A stretch of 64,000 nt of DNA from Lunularia cruciata (lineage: Eukaryota; Streptophyta; Marchantiopsida; Lunulariales; Lunulariaceae): contig OX419756.1 in the NCBI GenBank assembly GCA_948567375.1, positions 7,569,001 to 7,633,000 of the forward strand, read 5' to 3'. Below, one piece after another: positions 1-12,206 of the stretch. A program made the translations under genes and the position numbers. Below the pieces are notes generated by a model that searched no databases, had not been told where the DNA came from, and saw only the letters and a list, made by a program, of their open reading frames with translations. Within the stretch, counting starts at the first letter, position 1. Each line of letters begins with the position of its first letter.

Positions 1-193
1 CAATGTAGGACCACATGGAGCAATTACCATTGAAATGAAGTTTGCATACAAGGCATTCATGAAAAAATCAAAGCAACCTTTGCCAAGAAGAGACATAAGA
101 ATAACATGTGACATGTGAGAAGTTACAAGGATTTGGCATAGAGAGCAATTGTGGAAGCCATTATGAAGTTATTCAAGCACAAAATACCACCTA
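1..193. other. Unassigned flank left of A1
   Basis: No open frame, repeat match or RNA gene was recognised in these bases. They precede the first base that aligns with the family A LTR. They could be host DNA or another decayed element that continues outside the window. Confidence 0.5.
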
Positions 194-689
194 TTTAAGA
201 ATATGGAGGGTATGGATAAGTTAGTTAAGACTAAGGAGGTAGCAAATAGGCCAAATTAGTCAAGAGTTATAAAAATATTCTAGAAGCATCTAAGAAACTA
301 CTTGGTACATTCCCAAGTATTGGGTTATGTGCATGCCAAGTAGTAACTTCTAGGAGGAAGCTTCTTGGGAAGCTTACCAGCTAGCTTAGCTTGCACACTA
401 AGTAGATGGGAATTTATTGGGAATCTTCCAACTAGCTTAGCTTAGATGCCAAGTAGGCGGCTTCTAGAAGGAAGCTTCTTGATAAGCTTCTTGGTTAGCT
501 TAGCTTGCATTCCAAGATGATGACTTTTAGGATACTTCTTGAGAAGATTCTCAAGAGCCTTATGTAATCCTTTTATATACCAGAGTCCAAGCTCATGCTA
601 AACATTTAGAGTTTCCCCTCATTCAAGAGTCCCAATGTGATTTTTCACTTTGGTCTTCCATTCTCCTATTTTCTCTTTGGCCTTTTACA
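194..689 (+). repeat. A1 5' LTR
   Basis: The start, TTTAAGAATATGG, corresponds to TGTAACAATATGG in other A copies. The end is the shared TTTTACA. U3 is built of degenerate AAGCTT-rich repeats, as in all A LTRs. A mutated tRNA-iMet primer site follows directly (TGATATAGTAG in place of TGGTATCAGAG). Confidence 0.8.
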
Positions 690-950
690 TTGATATAGTA
701 GGAATGGGATAGATGAAATTTAAGGATAACCAAATCTAGTTTTGACAAACCATTCAGATTCTTGTGTCCATGTACTACCTAAGTATCATTTCATGCAATT
801 CATCATCTCATGTTTTGGATATAATTTTCTGAATGTGATCAACTTGTCCAATGAACTCTTGGTACTTTTGATTGTATCTTATGGAGAATAATGGACGTGT
901 TGCATCTACATGTTGAATTTGATAATAGATAGTTTGATAGTGTAGTAGTC

Positions 951-1830
951 ATGGTGGCAATGACCAAGGTAATCATGACCATGCAACAACACATTGAACA
1001 CCTTACTTGATTGTTGGAAGAACAAGATCACTAATGACAAGAGCATGTAGAGAGAGCACCAGCTTGAGAAGGAGAAGAGAAAATCTAATTTCCAAAGCCC
1101 AAGGCATTTGAAGACAAGAATCTCCCAAGCATAATGGAGAATTTTGTTATTTTGAATGTTATTAAAATATAATATTAATATTAAATGTTATTTTGAAGCT
1201 ACAAATCTTCAAGATGAACAAAAGCAAATTCTCTTAGCTTCAAGCCAATTGGATGGAGTGGCAAAGCTATGGTTGCAATTTTGAGTGGAGTGAGTTGAAT
1301 GATAAGTTGTTGCACCAGTCTTGACATGGGAAGAATTTAAGAATGCAATAATTGGTTGATTTCTTAACTATAAATGTCACACAAGCTGCACGATATAGGT
1401 TGACAAAGGTGAAGTTGATTGGCTCTAAAAGAAGCTATATCACATAATTCCAAAACACCATTATGAAAATTCTAGATATGTTGGAAGGTGAAGCTCTAGA
1501 TTCATTTATGAGGGGCTTGATAGCATGAACCAAATTGAAGGTGACTATGCAAGAGCTAAAACATTTGGAAGAAGCCATGCAATTGGTTGAGTGTTTTGAT
1601 TCCTCGGTTGCAATGAAAACTTGGCCATGACCTTAACTTCCACAAAATCTACCAATGCCATACACATGGGTGGAGGAGCCGATACCAATGTAGATTGATG
1701 CCATCCAACAAAGACCACATGGCATTATAGATGGAGAAAGATTAGGACAAAATGGTGGTTGCTTTTATAATTGCTAAATTGGACATCCATTGTAGAATGT
1801 CCACTCAAGAGTGGAGGATAATGATCAAGG
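951..1830 (+). pseudogene. gag: A1 gag remnant
   Basis: This is a Gag (nucleocapsid) remnant. The ATG at 951 aligns with the Gag start of A2 and A3, about 260 bases after the LTR. The Gag core and a ruined zinc knuckle near 1755-1800 can be followed only by alignment with A2, because frameshifts and stops are frequent. Around 1140-1200 there is an AT-rich local duplication that the other copies lack. It is non-functional. Confidence 0.7.
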
Positions 1831-1929
1831 AAACAAAGAATCCCAATAGGAGAGTTTGAGCCACCTCATGGGAACTTGATTAGTTCCAATCAAATTGAAG
1901 CTCAACATATGCTAGTTTATTTCACTTGT

Positions 1930-3603
1930 AAGGTATAATATTTGATCATTGTTGTAGGATTTTGGAAGTTCAAAGAATTACATGTCCATGCAATTAGCAA
2001 AGGAATTCCTATCAAGCCAATAATTGGAATTAGATTGATGATGGCGGATAGTAGAAAAAGTTCTACATTCTGTACCTCACATCCTATTATATTCAAGATT
2101 AAGAAGGAGTATTTAGAGTGTATGAGGTTTATAGTGGCACCTCTACACTATGATGTCATTCTAGGTTTGCCTTAGTTTGAATATCATAAAGTTCAATTTG
2201 ATTAGACCTGATAAAAAATTCAAGTACAATGCCTAAGGTAAGAATTACAATTAGGATGTTTGGCACCTTTGAGTAAGTCACCTAAGAATAATCAATCCTT
2301 AGATGGGAAGTCTATCACTAAAGCAACCATAGAGCAAGCTTTGGAGGAAGATAAACCTATTATTTTAATGTGGATCAAGTCAATTATGCATGGAGAGTCT
2401 GAGAAGGGCTAGAATCCTCATAAGCAATGATTGATCAAACAATTTAGGATTTTTTAGATATGTTTTTGGATGATTTGCCAAAGGGATTACACTCCAATCA
2501 TGGTATGCTTTTCAAGATTTAGTTATTGCTAGGAAGTACTCCAATGAGTAGACCAATCTATTGGCTCTCACCAAAGGAGTTGGATGAGATTCAAATAACA
2601 TTGTTCAAATAACATAAGATTTCATTCAACATAGTACATCTTTGTAGGGAGCACTGGTACTATTTGTGCAAAAGAAGGATGGAGGACTTTGCTTCTATAT
2701 TGATTTCCGTGGTCTCAATGACAAATGCATATCCCTTGCCTCGAATTGATGACTTGCTAGATTGATTGAGTGGAGCATAATACTTCTCCAAGTTAGATAT
2801 TCAAAGTGGCTATTGGTAGATTCCCATTAATAGAGAAGATATGCAAAAGATTATATTTTGTACAAGGTATGGGCATTTGAGTGGAGAGTTTTACCTTTTG
2901 GGGTCACTAATGCTCTTGCAATCTTCATAGATCAGATGCATTGGGTGTTGGATGAGCTATTAGATTGGTACATGGTAGTATTCTTGGATGATATTTTAAT
3001 CTAAAGCAAGATGGAGGTAAAACATGCAAATCACATGTAAGAAGTCCTAAGATGACTATGTCAATGGAAGTTTTACTACAAGAATTCAAAGTGCGCCTTT
3101 TGGCAAAAGGAAGTTTCCTTCTTGGGTCACAAGATCTCATTGGAGGGATCAAGATGGAAGAGAAGAAAATCAAGACCATTATTGATTGGCCTACTCTATA
3201 GGATGCCACAAAATTATGGGCAATTAATGGATTGGTGAGTGTTTATCAATGGTTCATCCACTACTATGCTCATGTGACTGCACCATTGATTGACCTCTTG
3301 GGGAAGAACTCAGGCTTTTAGTAGACCACCAAGCACAAAGAAGCATTACAAAAGCTGTAACATATACTATCTTCAAGCCCCATTCTTCAACTATATGACC
3401 AAACTATCTTGTGTGGTTAATTTCAATGCTTCTAACTTTGCCATTGGAGCCATATTGCAACAAGAATTCTCAGATTTACATCTCATTTCCTTTGTTGTCT
3501 TACTTACTAAATACTATAGATAGGAATCGCTCTACTTGAGATTGTGAACAACTAGCAATGGTATATACCACCAAGGTATGGAGACATAATCTCTTGGGGA
3601 AAC
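1930..3603 (+). pseudogene. pol: A1 protease, RT and RNase H remnant
   Basis: Decayed pol. The protease C-terminal region is recognisable around 1990-2210 by its match to A3 (the segment ending in LHYDVILGLP). One copy of a roughly 20-residue linker unit (SLDGKSITKATIEQALEEDK) lies at about 2290-2350; A2 and A3 carry three. RT blocks follow at about 2500-3250, including a residual FLDDILI-type catalytic block near 2985. RNase H begins near 3380 and is cut at 3603 by the family D LTR. Stops and shifts are present in every domain. Confidence 0.75.
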
Positions 3604-4190
3604 TATAATACCAATAGTTAGACATAATATCTCAAGGTGAAAATTGGCTTAATAACATATCAAAGGATGTTAAATATGATGGACTGAGTAGATCAGATAG
3701 AGATATCACTAAAAGAGTACTTTTATTAATAAAGTAGAAGTTGAAAATAACCTAAAAACTTTAGAGCTAATTTTGGAGGCCTAAATGGGTGAATTTGGCC
3801 TTGAAAACGAAGTCACTTTCTCCAATTTTGGAAAAAGGTTTTGCTTTTCTCCCCCCACTATTTTTCTCATCAAAAGCTTTCCAACAATACCTCATCCATG
3901 CAATTTTGAACTCCTTATAAGAAGATTCTCTAAAGATTCCCTTTAGTCAAACCAACCAGATAGAATAAGGACCAACATGTCACTCATCCAAGCAACTAAT
4001 CTAAGGATAGTGCTTGCTGACATGTCACCAATCCATGTATTTGATCCAAGAGTAGAGCTTTTTTTTAGAGGATCTTCTTTGCTATATAATAGAGTCAAGT
4101 GCTCCTTTGAGGTATTGTAGTATTGAGTGTGAAGCCTTGTGTTTCTTCTCTTGCATTTCTCTGAAGGTCTCCTATCCTTGAAAGATTACA
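3604..4190 (+). mobile_element. Family D solo LTR inside A1
   Basis: A 587-bp segment interrupts the RNase H region of A1. It begins TATAATACCA (TGTAATACCA in the other copy) and ends GATTACA. It is flanked by GAAAC (3599-3603) and AAAAC (4191-4195), a near-perfect 5-bp target duplication. A related copy lies in reverse orientation at 20233-20565 plus 38191-38464. With no internal region or second LTR, it is best read as a solo LTR left by LTR-LTR recombination. Confidence 0.8.
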
Positions 4191-5878
4191 AAAACAAGTG
4201 ATCATGCAAATTGATCATAAACCCTTGTTACAAACATTACATTTGGAATACATGCAAAGTCGACATCATCAATAAGAGGAATGACTATAGTTTTTTGACC
4301 TCAAACTTGAGTACAAACTCGATAGGTTCCATGTCATCCTTGATGCCATATTACAACTACCAAATTTGAAGTCTCTTCCTCTCATTGCAATGGCAATTAC
4401 AATAGTGTTAATTCACTCCAAGGTCAAAATTGAGTTTAGACTCTATAACAAGACTCCTTCTTTAAGATTGTACAAGGTTGTCTTGTTGTATATGATAAAA
4501 AATACAACAACTTCCCCTTCAAGGAAGGCCTTTTATTCTAGGAGAACCAGATCTATGCTCTAGCCAAGGGTGATCTATGACTGACGTGACTTTAAGAAGC
4601 CCATGACTTACACCAAGCACGGTCACATGGATGTGGATAAGACCTTGGGTACCCTACAATGCCAATGGTGGTGGCTAAACATAGTTTACAAGATGTTCAA
4701 GAGTTTGTCTAGTCTTGTGAGACATGCCAACACAATAAGGCCAACAACCAAAAACTGAGTGAACTCCTTCAACCACTTCCCATCCCATCTGGTTGATGGG
4801 AACATGTGAACTTAGGTCTCATCATATCCTTACCCAAGACAAAGCAAGATCACACAACAATTGTGATGTTTAGGGATAAGCTTAGTAAGCAAATTCATTT
4901 GGCACCAACCTTTGATATAGTGGATGCTCTAGCATGGGCCTAGATCTACTTTAAAAATGTCTTCAAGCATTGTATGATGCATGGGGTACTCATCTCCAAT
5001 CGTGATCCTCGTTTCATCAAAAAAATTTGGCAAGCACTCTTCCAAATACTCAATACCAAGCATGCTTTGTTCATGGCCTATCACACTCAAACTGATTGAA
5101 AAACCAAATGTGAAATTTTCACCTTGGGTGATATGATGCATGCCTTTGTCAACATTAACCATACCAATTGGGATGAGTGTCTTGCAATTGCTGAGTTTGC
5201 CTACAATAATTTCAAATGGGAAAGCATCGGATTCTTTGCCTTCTTCCTTAATTTTAGCCAAGACCCACTTGTTCTAGATTCCCTTCTTTCTCCTCCTCCA
5301 TCTCATGTCCTTCATACATTCACCTTCTTGACCACAATATCCCAATCCCTACAGCAAACCAAATCTCATCTCCTTGAAGCTCAAAGTTGTCAAAAATAAT
5401 ATGCGGACCAACGTTTTTGTAATCTTACTATTCAACTTGGTGATAAGGTCATGCTTTCTTCTAGTAAACTGCCCCTCCCACTAGATAACTAAGTTTCTAA
5501 ACTTAATCCTAATTGGATAAGTCCATTTGATATCACCCAAATTCATTTCTCTTGTTGCTTATTGACTTGCCTTGCCTTCTTATATGCAAATCTATCTTAT
5601 CTTTCATGTTATCTTCCATCCATATTCTTTTTCCTTTTGTATCTAACCCCCTCCTCCTCCCATACCTACCAACAATCATGATGAGTATGAAGTTGATAGT
5701 ATCTGTGCACATCACCATATTCAACATAAGCGCTAACAACATATTGAGTACAAGGGCCTTTGGAAAGGGTATCCCTTTCATGATACCACTTGGGAGCCTC
5801 TAGAATGCACAAATGGCTATCTAGGAGTTTGAAGCTTCCATGGTGACAAAGACGTCACCAAGAAGTGGTGGAAGAATA
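4191..5878 (+). pseudogene. pol: A1 RNase H end, integrase and chromodomain remnant
   Basis: Right of the D LTR the RNase H reading resumes (about 4191-4380). A ruined integrase follows: zinc-binding region near 4560-4760 and catalytic core about 4790-5230. A chromodomain remnant lies at 5678-5815, where the EYKGLWKGYPFHDTTWEPL signature survives between stops. The chromodomain places family A among chromoviruses, whose chromodomain is thought to direct integration through histone marks. Frameshifts and nonsense changes make it inactive. Confidence 0.75.
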
Positions 5879-6217
5879 TGTAACAATATGGAGTTTACAA
5901 ATAAGTTAATTAATGCTAAGGAAGTAGCAAATAGGCCAAATTAGCCAAGAGTCATAAAAATATTCTAGAAGCATCTAGGAAGCTACTTGGTACCTTCCAC
6001 AATATTTGCATTTTAAGTGGTGATTTCTAGGAAGAAGTTTCTTGATAAGCTTTTTGATTAGCTTAGCTTGCACACCAAGTAGATAGGAAGCTTCTTGGGA
6101 AGCTTCCAACTAGCTTAGCTTACATACCAAGTAGACGGTTTTTGGAAAGAAGCTTCTCAAGAGCCTTGTATGTTCTCTATAAATACCAAAGTCCAAGTTC
6201 ATGCTAGGCATCTAGAG
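5879..6217 (+). repeat. A1 3' LTR, left part
   Basis: Starts TGTAACAATATGG after the purine stretch GTGGTGGAAGAATA and follows the A LTR until CATCTAGAG. There element B1 begins. The remainder of this LTR is found 13.4 kb away at 19605-19681. Confidence 0.85.
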
Positions 6218-6671
6218 TGTCACGCCATTTGTAGTGTCGCATCTAGATGCTTGGACATTGGACTTCTAGTGATAGTAGTTAGAGTTATTTCAGCAGTTTC
6301 TCAAAGACTACTTTCCGACGGTTAGATTTTGTGTTTGGGGTACTGACTTCATGGTGAAGCCCACCATCACTTTGCACTATTTGCACCGTTGAGGGTGCCG
6401 TCAATGGGACTATTAGGGTTCAGACCTAGCTCAAGTCAAGGGGGTGTAATTTTGAAGTGCAGCTCTAGAGAGCTTGCTTCTCTGATGTTGAGCTTTTGAG
6501 TTCTTGGCTATGGTGGACAGAGGCCGGCGAGCGTCACCTAGATTCTCTATGCTTGAGTGGGTGTGGCTTGACTGTAATGAGTGCCCAGTTGTTGGTAGTT
6601 TATAGAGTGATAGATCAAGTACTGATTTGAGTTGAGTTGAGTTGAGTTGAGAGTGGTAAACAATCTGATTA
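6218..6671 (+). repeat. B1 5' terminal repeat (core only)
   Basis: A 454-bp repeat starting TGTCACGCCATTTGTAGTG and ending AATCTGATTA. It matches 19071-19515, and the ends of B2 and B3. It contains a GTTGA pentamer run of five units near 6627-6651; other copies have three or four. Unlike the 3' end, it is not followed by the R' segment. The next bases, CATCAAAGAAG, weakly resemble the ATCAGAGC part of a tRNA-iMet primer site, but no clear PBS is present. Confidence 0.85.
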
Positions 6672-7695
6672 CATCAAAGAAGTGAAGTCAAGGGGAAATT
6701 GGGTGCAGGAACTTTGAGTGTTGGTGGTATCTCCAAGCTCGGTGGATCATTGGTAGCTCAATTCAAGTTCAGCTTTTCCCTAGTGTGTAGAAGCTCGTTC
6801 AATTGATGCAGATTTGGTAGTAAGGCAGACCGTGTGCGGAAGCGCTGTCCAATTTTTGAGCAAAGAAGAAGCAAATTTTGAGCAGTGGTTGTGATTTTGA
6901 ACTCAAGAGGTGAATGCAAGACCAATTTGCTGCGAGTTGGGCTTAGAAAGTCAGCTTCAAGGCATAGGGCTATGAGAGGCTACAAAGGCCTAGAAGGCTA
7001 GCTAGTTTAGAGTAGATCTTGGTCATTGGTTGGCAAAATCTGCCTTTCTTGCTAGATTGTGCGCAATAGGGTTTGACCCCTAGATCTCTTGTTCCTAGAC
7101 TGGTGCCCTAGCCAACTAGTCCACCCTCACTTGTTGTCCTAGTGACTGTGCCACTGTTATCTATACACATGTAGCTTTGGCTAGGAGAGACAATTTGATC
7201 CCATTCTTGGTGATCATGGTAGCTTAGGACTTAGATACGAACTTCTCTTATTTCAAATGCCAAATGGTGGCAGAGTCAATCCCATGTTGTGTTATGAGAT
7301 GGAGGGTTTTTGTTTAGATTTCTTGTGATTGGACCCCCTCCATTCTCTATTTCCTGTTTGTGCACCACGTTTGTGTGAGGTGCTTTGACTTTTGAGCGTA
7401 GGTGCTCTGGTGTGCTCTCGGTAGTGAGGCTGGAGTGATGACCAATTAGACTACCTTTGTTTCTCTCCGGTGAGGTAGGAAGTGATGACCTGCAGACCGT
7501 GAGAGTGCATGTTATGATGGCAGGTTACAGGTTGCCCTTTCACCTAGTGTAGTTATCTTGGTTAGAGTTACATTAGTGGGTGGTGCTTAGTTGGTATTGG
7601 CACTTGGTGGTGTTGGCACTTGGTGGGGCACTTGCGGTTGCGACTTGCCGTTGCAGTTGGTGGTTTGGGTTTGTTGTTGCGGTTACTTGGTCACG
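6672..7695 (+). other. B1 5' leader (non-coding)
   Basis: Between the 5' repeat and the gag start lies about 1 kb with no sustained frame. It aligns in pieces with the leaders of B2 (28628-29204 plus 36995-37741) and B3 (53996-54616). In B2 the equivalent of position about 7120 is the insertion site of element C. Confidence 0.7.
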
Positions 7696-9334
7696 ATGGA
7701 GTTCTTTGGGGATTCCAAAGGAGTTAGCCCTGTAGTATGTAGTGGGTTTACTCAGAGTGGTGCTTAGTATCAGCCTATATCTTAGGTCCTAGTGAGGGAG
7801 GAGATTGACTCTGAGTTGGAGTTCGACACAGGAGCTGATTCAGTTGAGAGTGCATTTGGTGTGTCCGCATCGTTGTTGTGGGACATGGACAAGATTTATG
7901 GGGCTTCCAACGGCCCTAGGCGTTACTCTGGTATAGTGGGTACCATTGAGTTGGATGACTTCATCCATGAGTTTGATAGTTGGTGTGATCTGCAGCAGAT
8001 GCAGAACTTGACTTTGTTCACACCCTTCATGGCATGGAAGGGGTTGTTTTAGCACTTGGAGTGTCCGCCAATGGATGACTACCATGAGTTTAGGAGAGCT
8101 CATTTGGAGGAGATTGAGTTATAGAGACAATATTGGTCTCCGAACTATGTCTCCATCACTTCATGTTTGGTGGCCAGGAGTAGATTTGCTGTACCTATGA
8201 GTTCTAGCTCAAGTAGTGTTGGTGGAGCTAGTGGAGGTGCACTAGCGGGAGATAGTGCTACTACGAGTAGAGGTACCGCTGCAGGAGGTGGTGTGGTACC
8301 AGGGTTTAACCCCATGGTGGAGTTCTTCTTGTGTTTGAGGTAGAACTACCAAGGAGTACAGATTGACAAGTTGAGGAGCTTGCAAGAGTTCCAGCGGAAG
8401 GCTAGAGAGAGCCTACGCGAGGCATACACTTGCATGAGGTGGCTGATCAGTTTCACTCAGGGAGTTACTAAGGCCCAGGCAGTCCAGTTTTGGTATGGGA
8501 TACTAGACAAGGAGTTGCGACGTAGAGTTTGTGATGCTACGTTGTTACATGCTACTTTGCCTACTTTGGCAGTGGTTGGTTGAGCGTATTGAGCTCAACA
8601 TGGTAGAGGAGAGAGTGGTGACATCTAGATTTGGTAGGGAGACCTCATCCATGGCTGTGACTTCTTCTAGAGTGCAAGAGAGTGCACCACGCCCAGTTGG
8701 TTTTTGAGGACAAGTTGGACAGCCCAGATCCTATGGAGCAAGTGGAGGGCCTAGTGGAGTTAGACCCTTACCTTCATTTGTAGGTCAGCAGCAGCCAGTG
8801 AGTGGTAGTGTAGCTTGTTGGACTTGTGGTGGACCTCACCATAGGAGAGAGTGTACTCAAGGCAGCGGACTTGATACCTTTGGTGCATCACAGCCAACAC
8901 AGAGGCAGTGTGAGCATTGCCACAAATTTGGTCATACTAGTGACCGGTGTTTTGACCTACACCCGGAGTTACGGAGTAGTAGGGCTGCTATGGTAGGTAG
9001 TAGCGGAGCTCCAGTTCATGGAGGACGAGGTGGTGGTAGAGGATCTACACCTAGTAGGGGTGCAGTACGTGCCCTTACTTTTGACACAACTATGGCTACT
9101 CGGATTGAGCAGTTGGTGTAGAGATTGGCTAGTATGGCTATTGCTCAGAGGAGATCAGATTCGGGTGTTGAGGCTTCCACCTCATATGTTGGTGATAGAG
9201 ATGCTTTGGACTTCATGTGTGGAGCAGCACAGGTGGATGTATATGCAGCAGTGACTAGGAGTGTAGTATGTGCTCCTGAGCCTAGAGGAGCATCAGTGGA
9301 GTTGGACCCACAAAGAGGAGAGGTTGGGAGATAG
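7696..9334 (+). pseudogene. gag: B1 gag with two zinc knuckles
   Basis: Gag-like region. The ATG at 7696 (MEFFGDSKGVS) is the most upstream start in frame. It is followed by two stops near 7768-7783 that are sense codons in B2. The central part is acidic and helical (about 7792-8560) and contains a Ser/Gly-rich linker (about 8200-8300). A frameshift occurs near 8575. Two CCHC-type zinc knuckles follow: CWTCGGPHHRREC at about 8815 and CEHCHKFGHTSDRC at about 8910. A Gly/Arg-rich patch (GGRGGGRGS) and a coiled stretch come next. Zinc knuckles are typical of nucleocapsid RNA binding. Stops make this copy non-coding. Confidence 0.8.
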
Positions 9335-9379
9335 GTCAGACTTCCCCAATCTTTCATACTATCTGAGGCATTGCAGACA

Positions 9380-10540
9380 ATATCCATGGTTCCTAGATGT
9401 CCCTGTGTAGGTGTGGTAGGTGGTGATGGAGTGCATGATGGACTACCTACTAGTCAGCCACATGCTACTACATAGACTGAGTCTAGCATGATGTTGAGGG
9501 CGGCTCAATTGATTATGCGGTGTCCTTTGTTTTTGGCCAATGACATGTTTACATTGGGAGTTGACCCAACTCCAATGTTCTGGTTGGCTGCCACACATTG
9601 TGAGAGTAGGGATGATGCGGTTCCTACTACTAGGGTAGAGGTGGTTGATAGTGGAGCTGACTTGGTTGAGGAGCATGGGATCCATTCAGCAACCAGTGGT
9701 TTATGGCAGGCAGCAACGGCTAGATTGGAGGAGTTGCTAGCTAGACTGGCCTTTGAGAGAGTGCGGTTTACACTTGGTGTTGTCCTATTGGATAACCAAA
9801 GGGGGATTTTTTGTTTGGTGGGACCTTCAAGGAAAGTCTATACACCACAGAGAGTCTTGTTAGACTCTGGTGCACAACTCCTTATGTTGGGGAAGGCTGC
9901 AGTTGTCGATCTAGAGTTACAGAAGACCGTGTGGAGAGGTGTCCATTTCAGATCCAGACATCTCTAGGTGGTGGTTTGACATAGTATATCACACATGGGG
10001 AGCTTGTTGTCCAGGTTTAGCTTGGTCATCCGACTGATAGCTCGGTGGTGAGAGCTCAGGCTATTGCAACAATAGCTGAGTCATATGATGTGCTAGTTGG
10101 GGGAGCAGTGTTATACCCCATGGGTTTCAGCATTGACTATTGGGAGGAGACAACCTCTTATAGACCTAATTGGCAGTTTGGTGAGGGACGGGTATGTCGC
10201 CTATAGTATGCTTTAGTAGTGGCAGTCTTGGCTCACTACAGTCCGGGACCATGGTAACATCAATTTTAGCTTTCAGTGGTGCAATTACTTGGCCTGATGA
10301 CTTGTTGGAGGGGAACGCCCATGCAAAGTGTACTCTAGTACTAGAGGAGATCACTTGGCTTTGGAGTACGAGTGGGATTGTTCCATCCACCTTGGATGTT
10401 CCATTGTGGAGTTCCGAGGAGGCATTGTAGCAACATGCAGATAAGTTGGTGCAGTAGGCTTGGAGTGGAGCCTTTGTACCATCAGCAAATGAGTGTGAGG
10501 ATGAGCTTTTAGAGGCAATTGCTTTAATACCTTTGGATAC
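9380..10540 (+). pseudogene. pro: B1 retropepsin-like protease and linker
   Basis: Open from 9488 to 9967. The aspartic protease active site LLDSGAQLLMLG is encoded near 9860-9895 (Asp-Ser-Gly), within a roughly 100-residue retropepsin-like segment. A one-base loss near 9938, compared with B2 and B3, shifts the frame. Downstream the flap and C-terminal part and an uncharacterised linker (9968-10540) are preserved by similarity. In B2 and B3 this region runs in frame into the methyltransferase, so protease and methyltransferase were translated as one polyprotein. Confidence 0.75.
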
Positions 10541-11390
10541 CACACTCATTGCTTGGTAGTATCTAGTAGAGGGGATATGCCTATTGGAGTTGTTTGGTGG
10601 GATCAGCACCGGACTAGCTGCGGTGTTACAAGCGGGTATCCGAGTACAAAGGTACTTGTATGTAGAGAGAGATGAGGCTGCTAGGCAAGTCTCTCTACAT
10701 CATGTGGCACACTTGGCCTATCGGTATCCGGAGTTATTACCAATGTTAGCAGTTAGGGGTTACCAAAAGGCCTTACCAGGAGACATTTCCTTACTGGGGG
10801 CGCATGATATGGAGAGACATGGGCCTATTCACTTGGTGATTTTTGGATGGCCATGTCAAGGACATACACATGTTGGTAGAGGATTGGGTCTTCAGGATCC
10901 TCGTTCTGGTGTGTTTTGGGAGATGTTATGGATATTACGACATCTCCAGGTTCATCAGTCCATTTCTCTAGCTTACCTTTTGGAGAATGTTCCTTTGATG
11001 GGTGATTCTTGCACCAGAGTGGTGGCGAGTACACATCAGGTCCATTCAAGGATGGGACCTTCTGTATTGTTAAATGCAGCTAGAGTGGGATCACGGGCTC
11101 ATCATCTTTGTCTTTGGTGGACAAACCTCTTACCCAAAGAGGTTTTACAATGCGCTTATGATGGGATTCAACGACTTGACCACATCCTTGTTGATGATAT
11201 CTTGGATGTTGGATGCTAGTCTCAGACAGTAGTAGTGGTTGATAGGTCACCTATGGTAGTGGTGAACTTAGTTGGATAGCCTAGAGCCGCATTTCCCACA
11301 CTCATGAGTTTCCCAGGCTCTCATGCTTTTTGAGAGGGAGGACCTCGACTTGTTTGGGACTCACACTTATAGTAGTTGGTGGAGCCCAAC
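10541..11390 (+). pseudogene. B1 C5-cytosine DNA methyltransferase, motifs I-VIII
   Basis: C5-DNA methyltransferases transfer a methyl group from S-adenosylmethionine to cytosine. The frame is open from 10584 to 11216. Motif I, the SAM-binding loop, is LELFGGISTGLAAVL at 10584. A motif II-like acidic residue sits in YVERDEA. Motif IV carries the catalytic Pro-Cys-Gln (10851-10859, in GWPCQGHT), followed by a GRGLGLQDPRSGVFWE block. Motif VI is LLENVP (Glu codon 10984-10986). A motif VIII-like VGSRAH/LCLWWTNL segment resembles DNMT3 (xHRARYFWGNL). Motif order is not permuted, unlike plant DRM enzymes. TAG at 11217 and insertion G at 11391 separate it from motifs IX-X at 15212. It lies between protease and RT, which is not a standard position in gypsy elements. 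Confidence 0.87.
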
Positions 11391-11504
11391 GCTGTCGTCG
11401 GGAAAAGGCCAGATGAGAGTGATGAGGACTGGACAGCAAAGAGTTTTAAAAAAAAAGAATGTCAGATGAGCTTGGTAAGGAGTGGTAGTTGGAAATTTTG
11501 TGAA

Positions 11505-11645
11505 AGGAACAGAAAAGGTTTTGCAAAGGACAGGAACAGGAAAAGGTTTTTTTGCAAGGGACAGGAACAGAAAAAGGTTTTGCAAAGGACAAGAACAAAA
11601 AAAAGGTTTTTTGCAAAGGACAGGAACAGAAAAAGGTTTTTTCCT
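11505..11645. repeat. Tandem repeat in G, about 30-bp unit
   Basis: About five imperfect units of the type AAGGTTTTGCAAAGGACAGG plus AACAGAA, differing in the length of the T and A runs. Plus-strand purine content is high. The repeats create spurious frames on both strands. Confidence 0.8.
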
Positions 11646-11847
11646 ACGAAGGAGGAATGAAGAGGGGAAAAGCGAGGAGACAAGGAAGTCAAGGGGGTTT
11701 GGGGAGGGACAGGAACAGTTCGAAAGGGGTTTTGGGAATTGGAGGTAAGGTAGGAAGAATGGGGAGAGAGAAGAAAAAAGGGAAGGGCAAGAGACAGACG
11801 GACGATCGATCGAGAGAACAGAGGAAGAGCGTGTTGCAGCAGCAACA

Positions 11848-12206
11848 GCGGAGTTCAGGTTTCGAAGGAGGAAGCAGGAAAGAGAGAGAGGGATCAAATA
11901 GGAACAAGGAAACGCAGGGGAGATAAGGTCATCGACGGAGAGTGATCAAAGAGAGAACTGGGAATAGAAAAGAAAAAGAAAGAGAAGGAAGGGAAAAACA
12001 GAGTTCAGATTTGGAACAAGGGAATAGAGGAGAGAGTTTTGACGAATTGAAGGAGTGTTGTGACAGGACTGGGAAAAATAAAGAGTTCACAAATTGCATG
12101 GAGGGTTTTGAGACTTTTTTTTTGCAGAGTTCAGGTTTCGAAGGAGGAAGCAGGAAAGAGATAGAAGGATCAAATAGGAACAAGGAAACGCAGGGGAAGG
12201 AAGGAG
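11848..12206. repeat. Direct repeat pair in G, about 80 bp, 276 bp apart
   Basis: Bases 11848-11928 and 12124-12206 are near-identical direct copies. Both begin with GAGTTCAGGTTTCGAAGGAG and end with AAGGAAACGCAGGGGA, with only a few substitutions. This is a local segmental duplication within the purine-rich part of G. Confidence 0.8.

Noticed and set aside
10541-11390. Methyltransferase as bacterial contamination or a lone host gene
   Set aside because: It occurs in three independent copies, always between the protease and RT of the same element, and in frame with them in B2 and B3.
11367-11897. Minus-strand frames of 120-176 codons rich in Ser, Pro, Leu and Phe
   Set aside because: They mirror the GA-rich tandem repeats of G on the other strand. 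Several overlapping frames are open at once and none has a recognisable domain.
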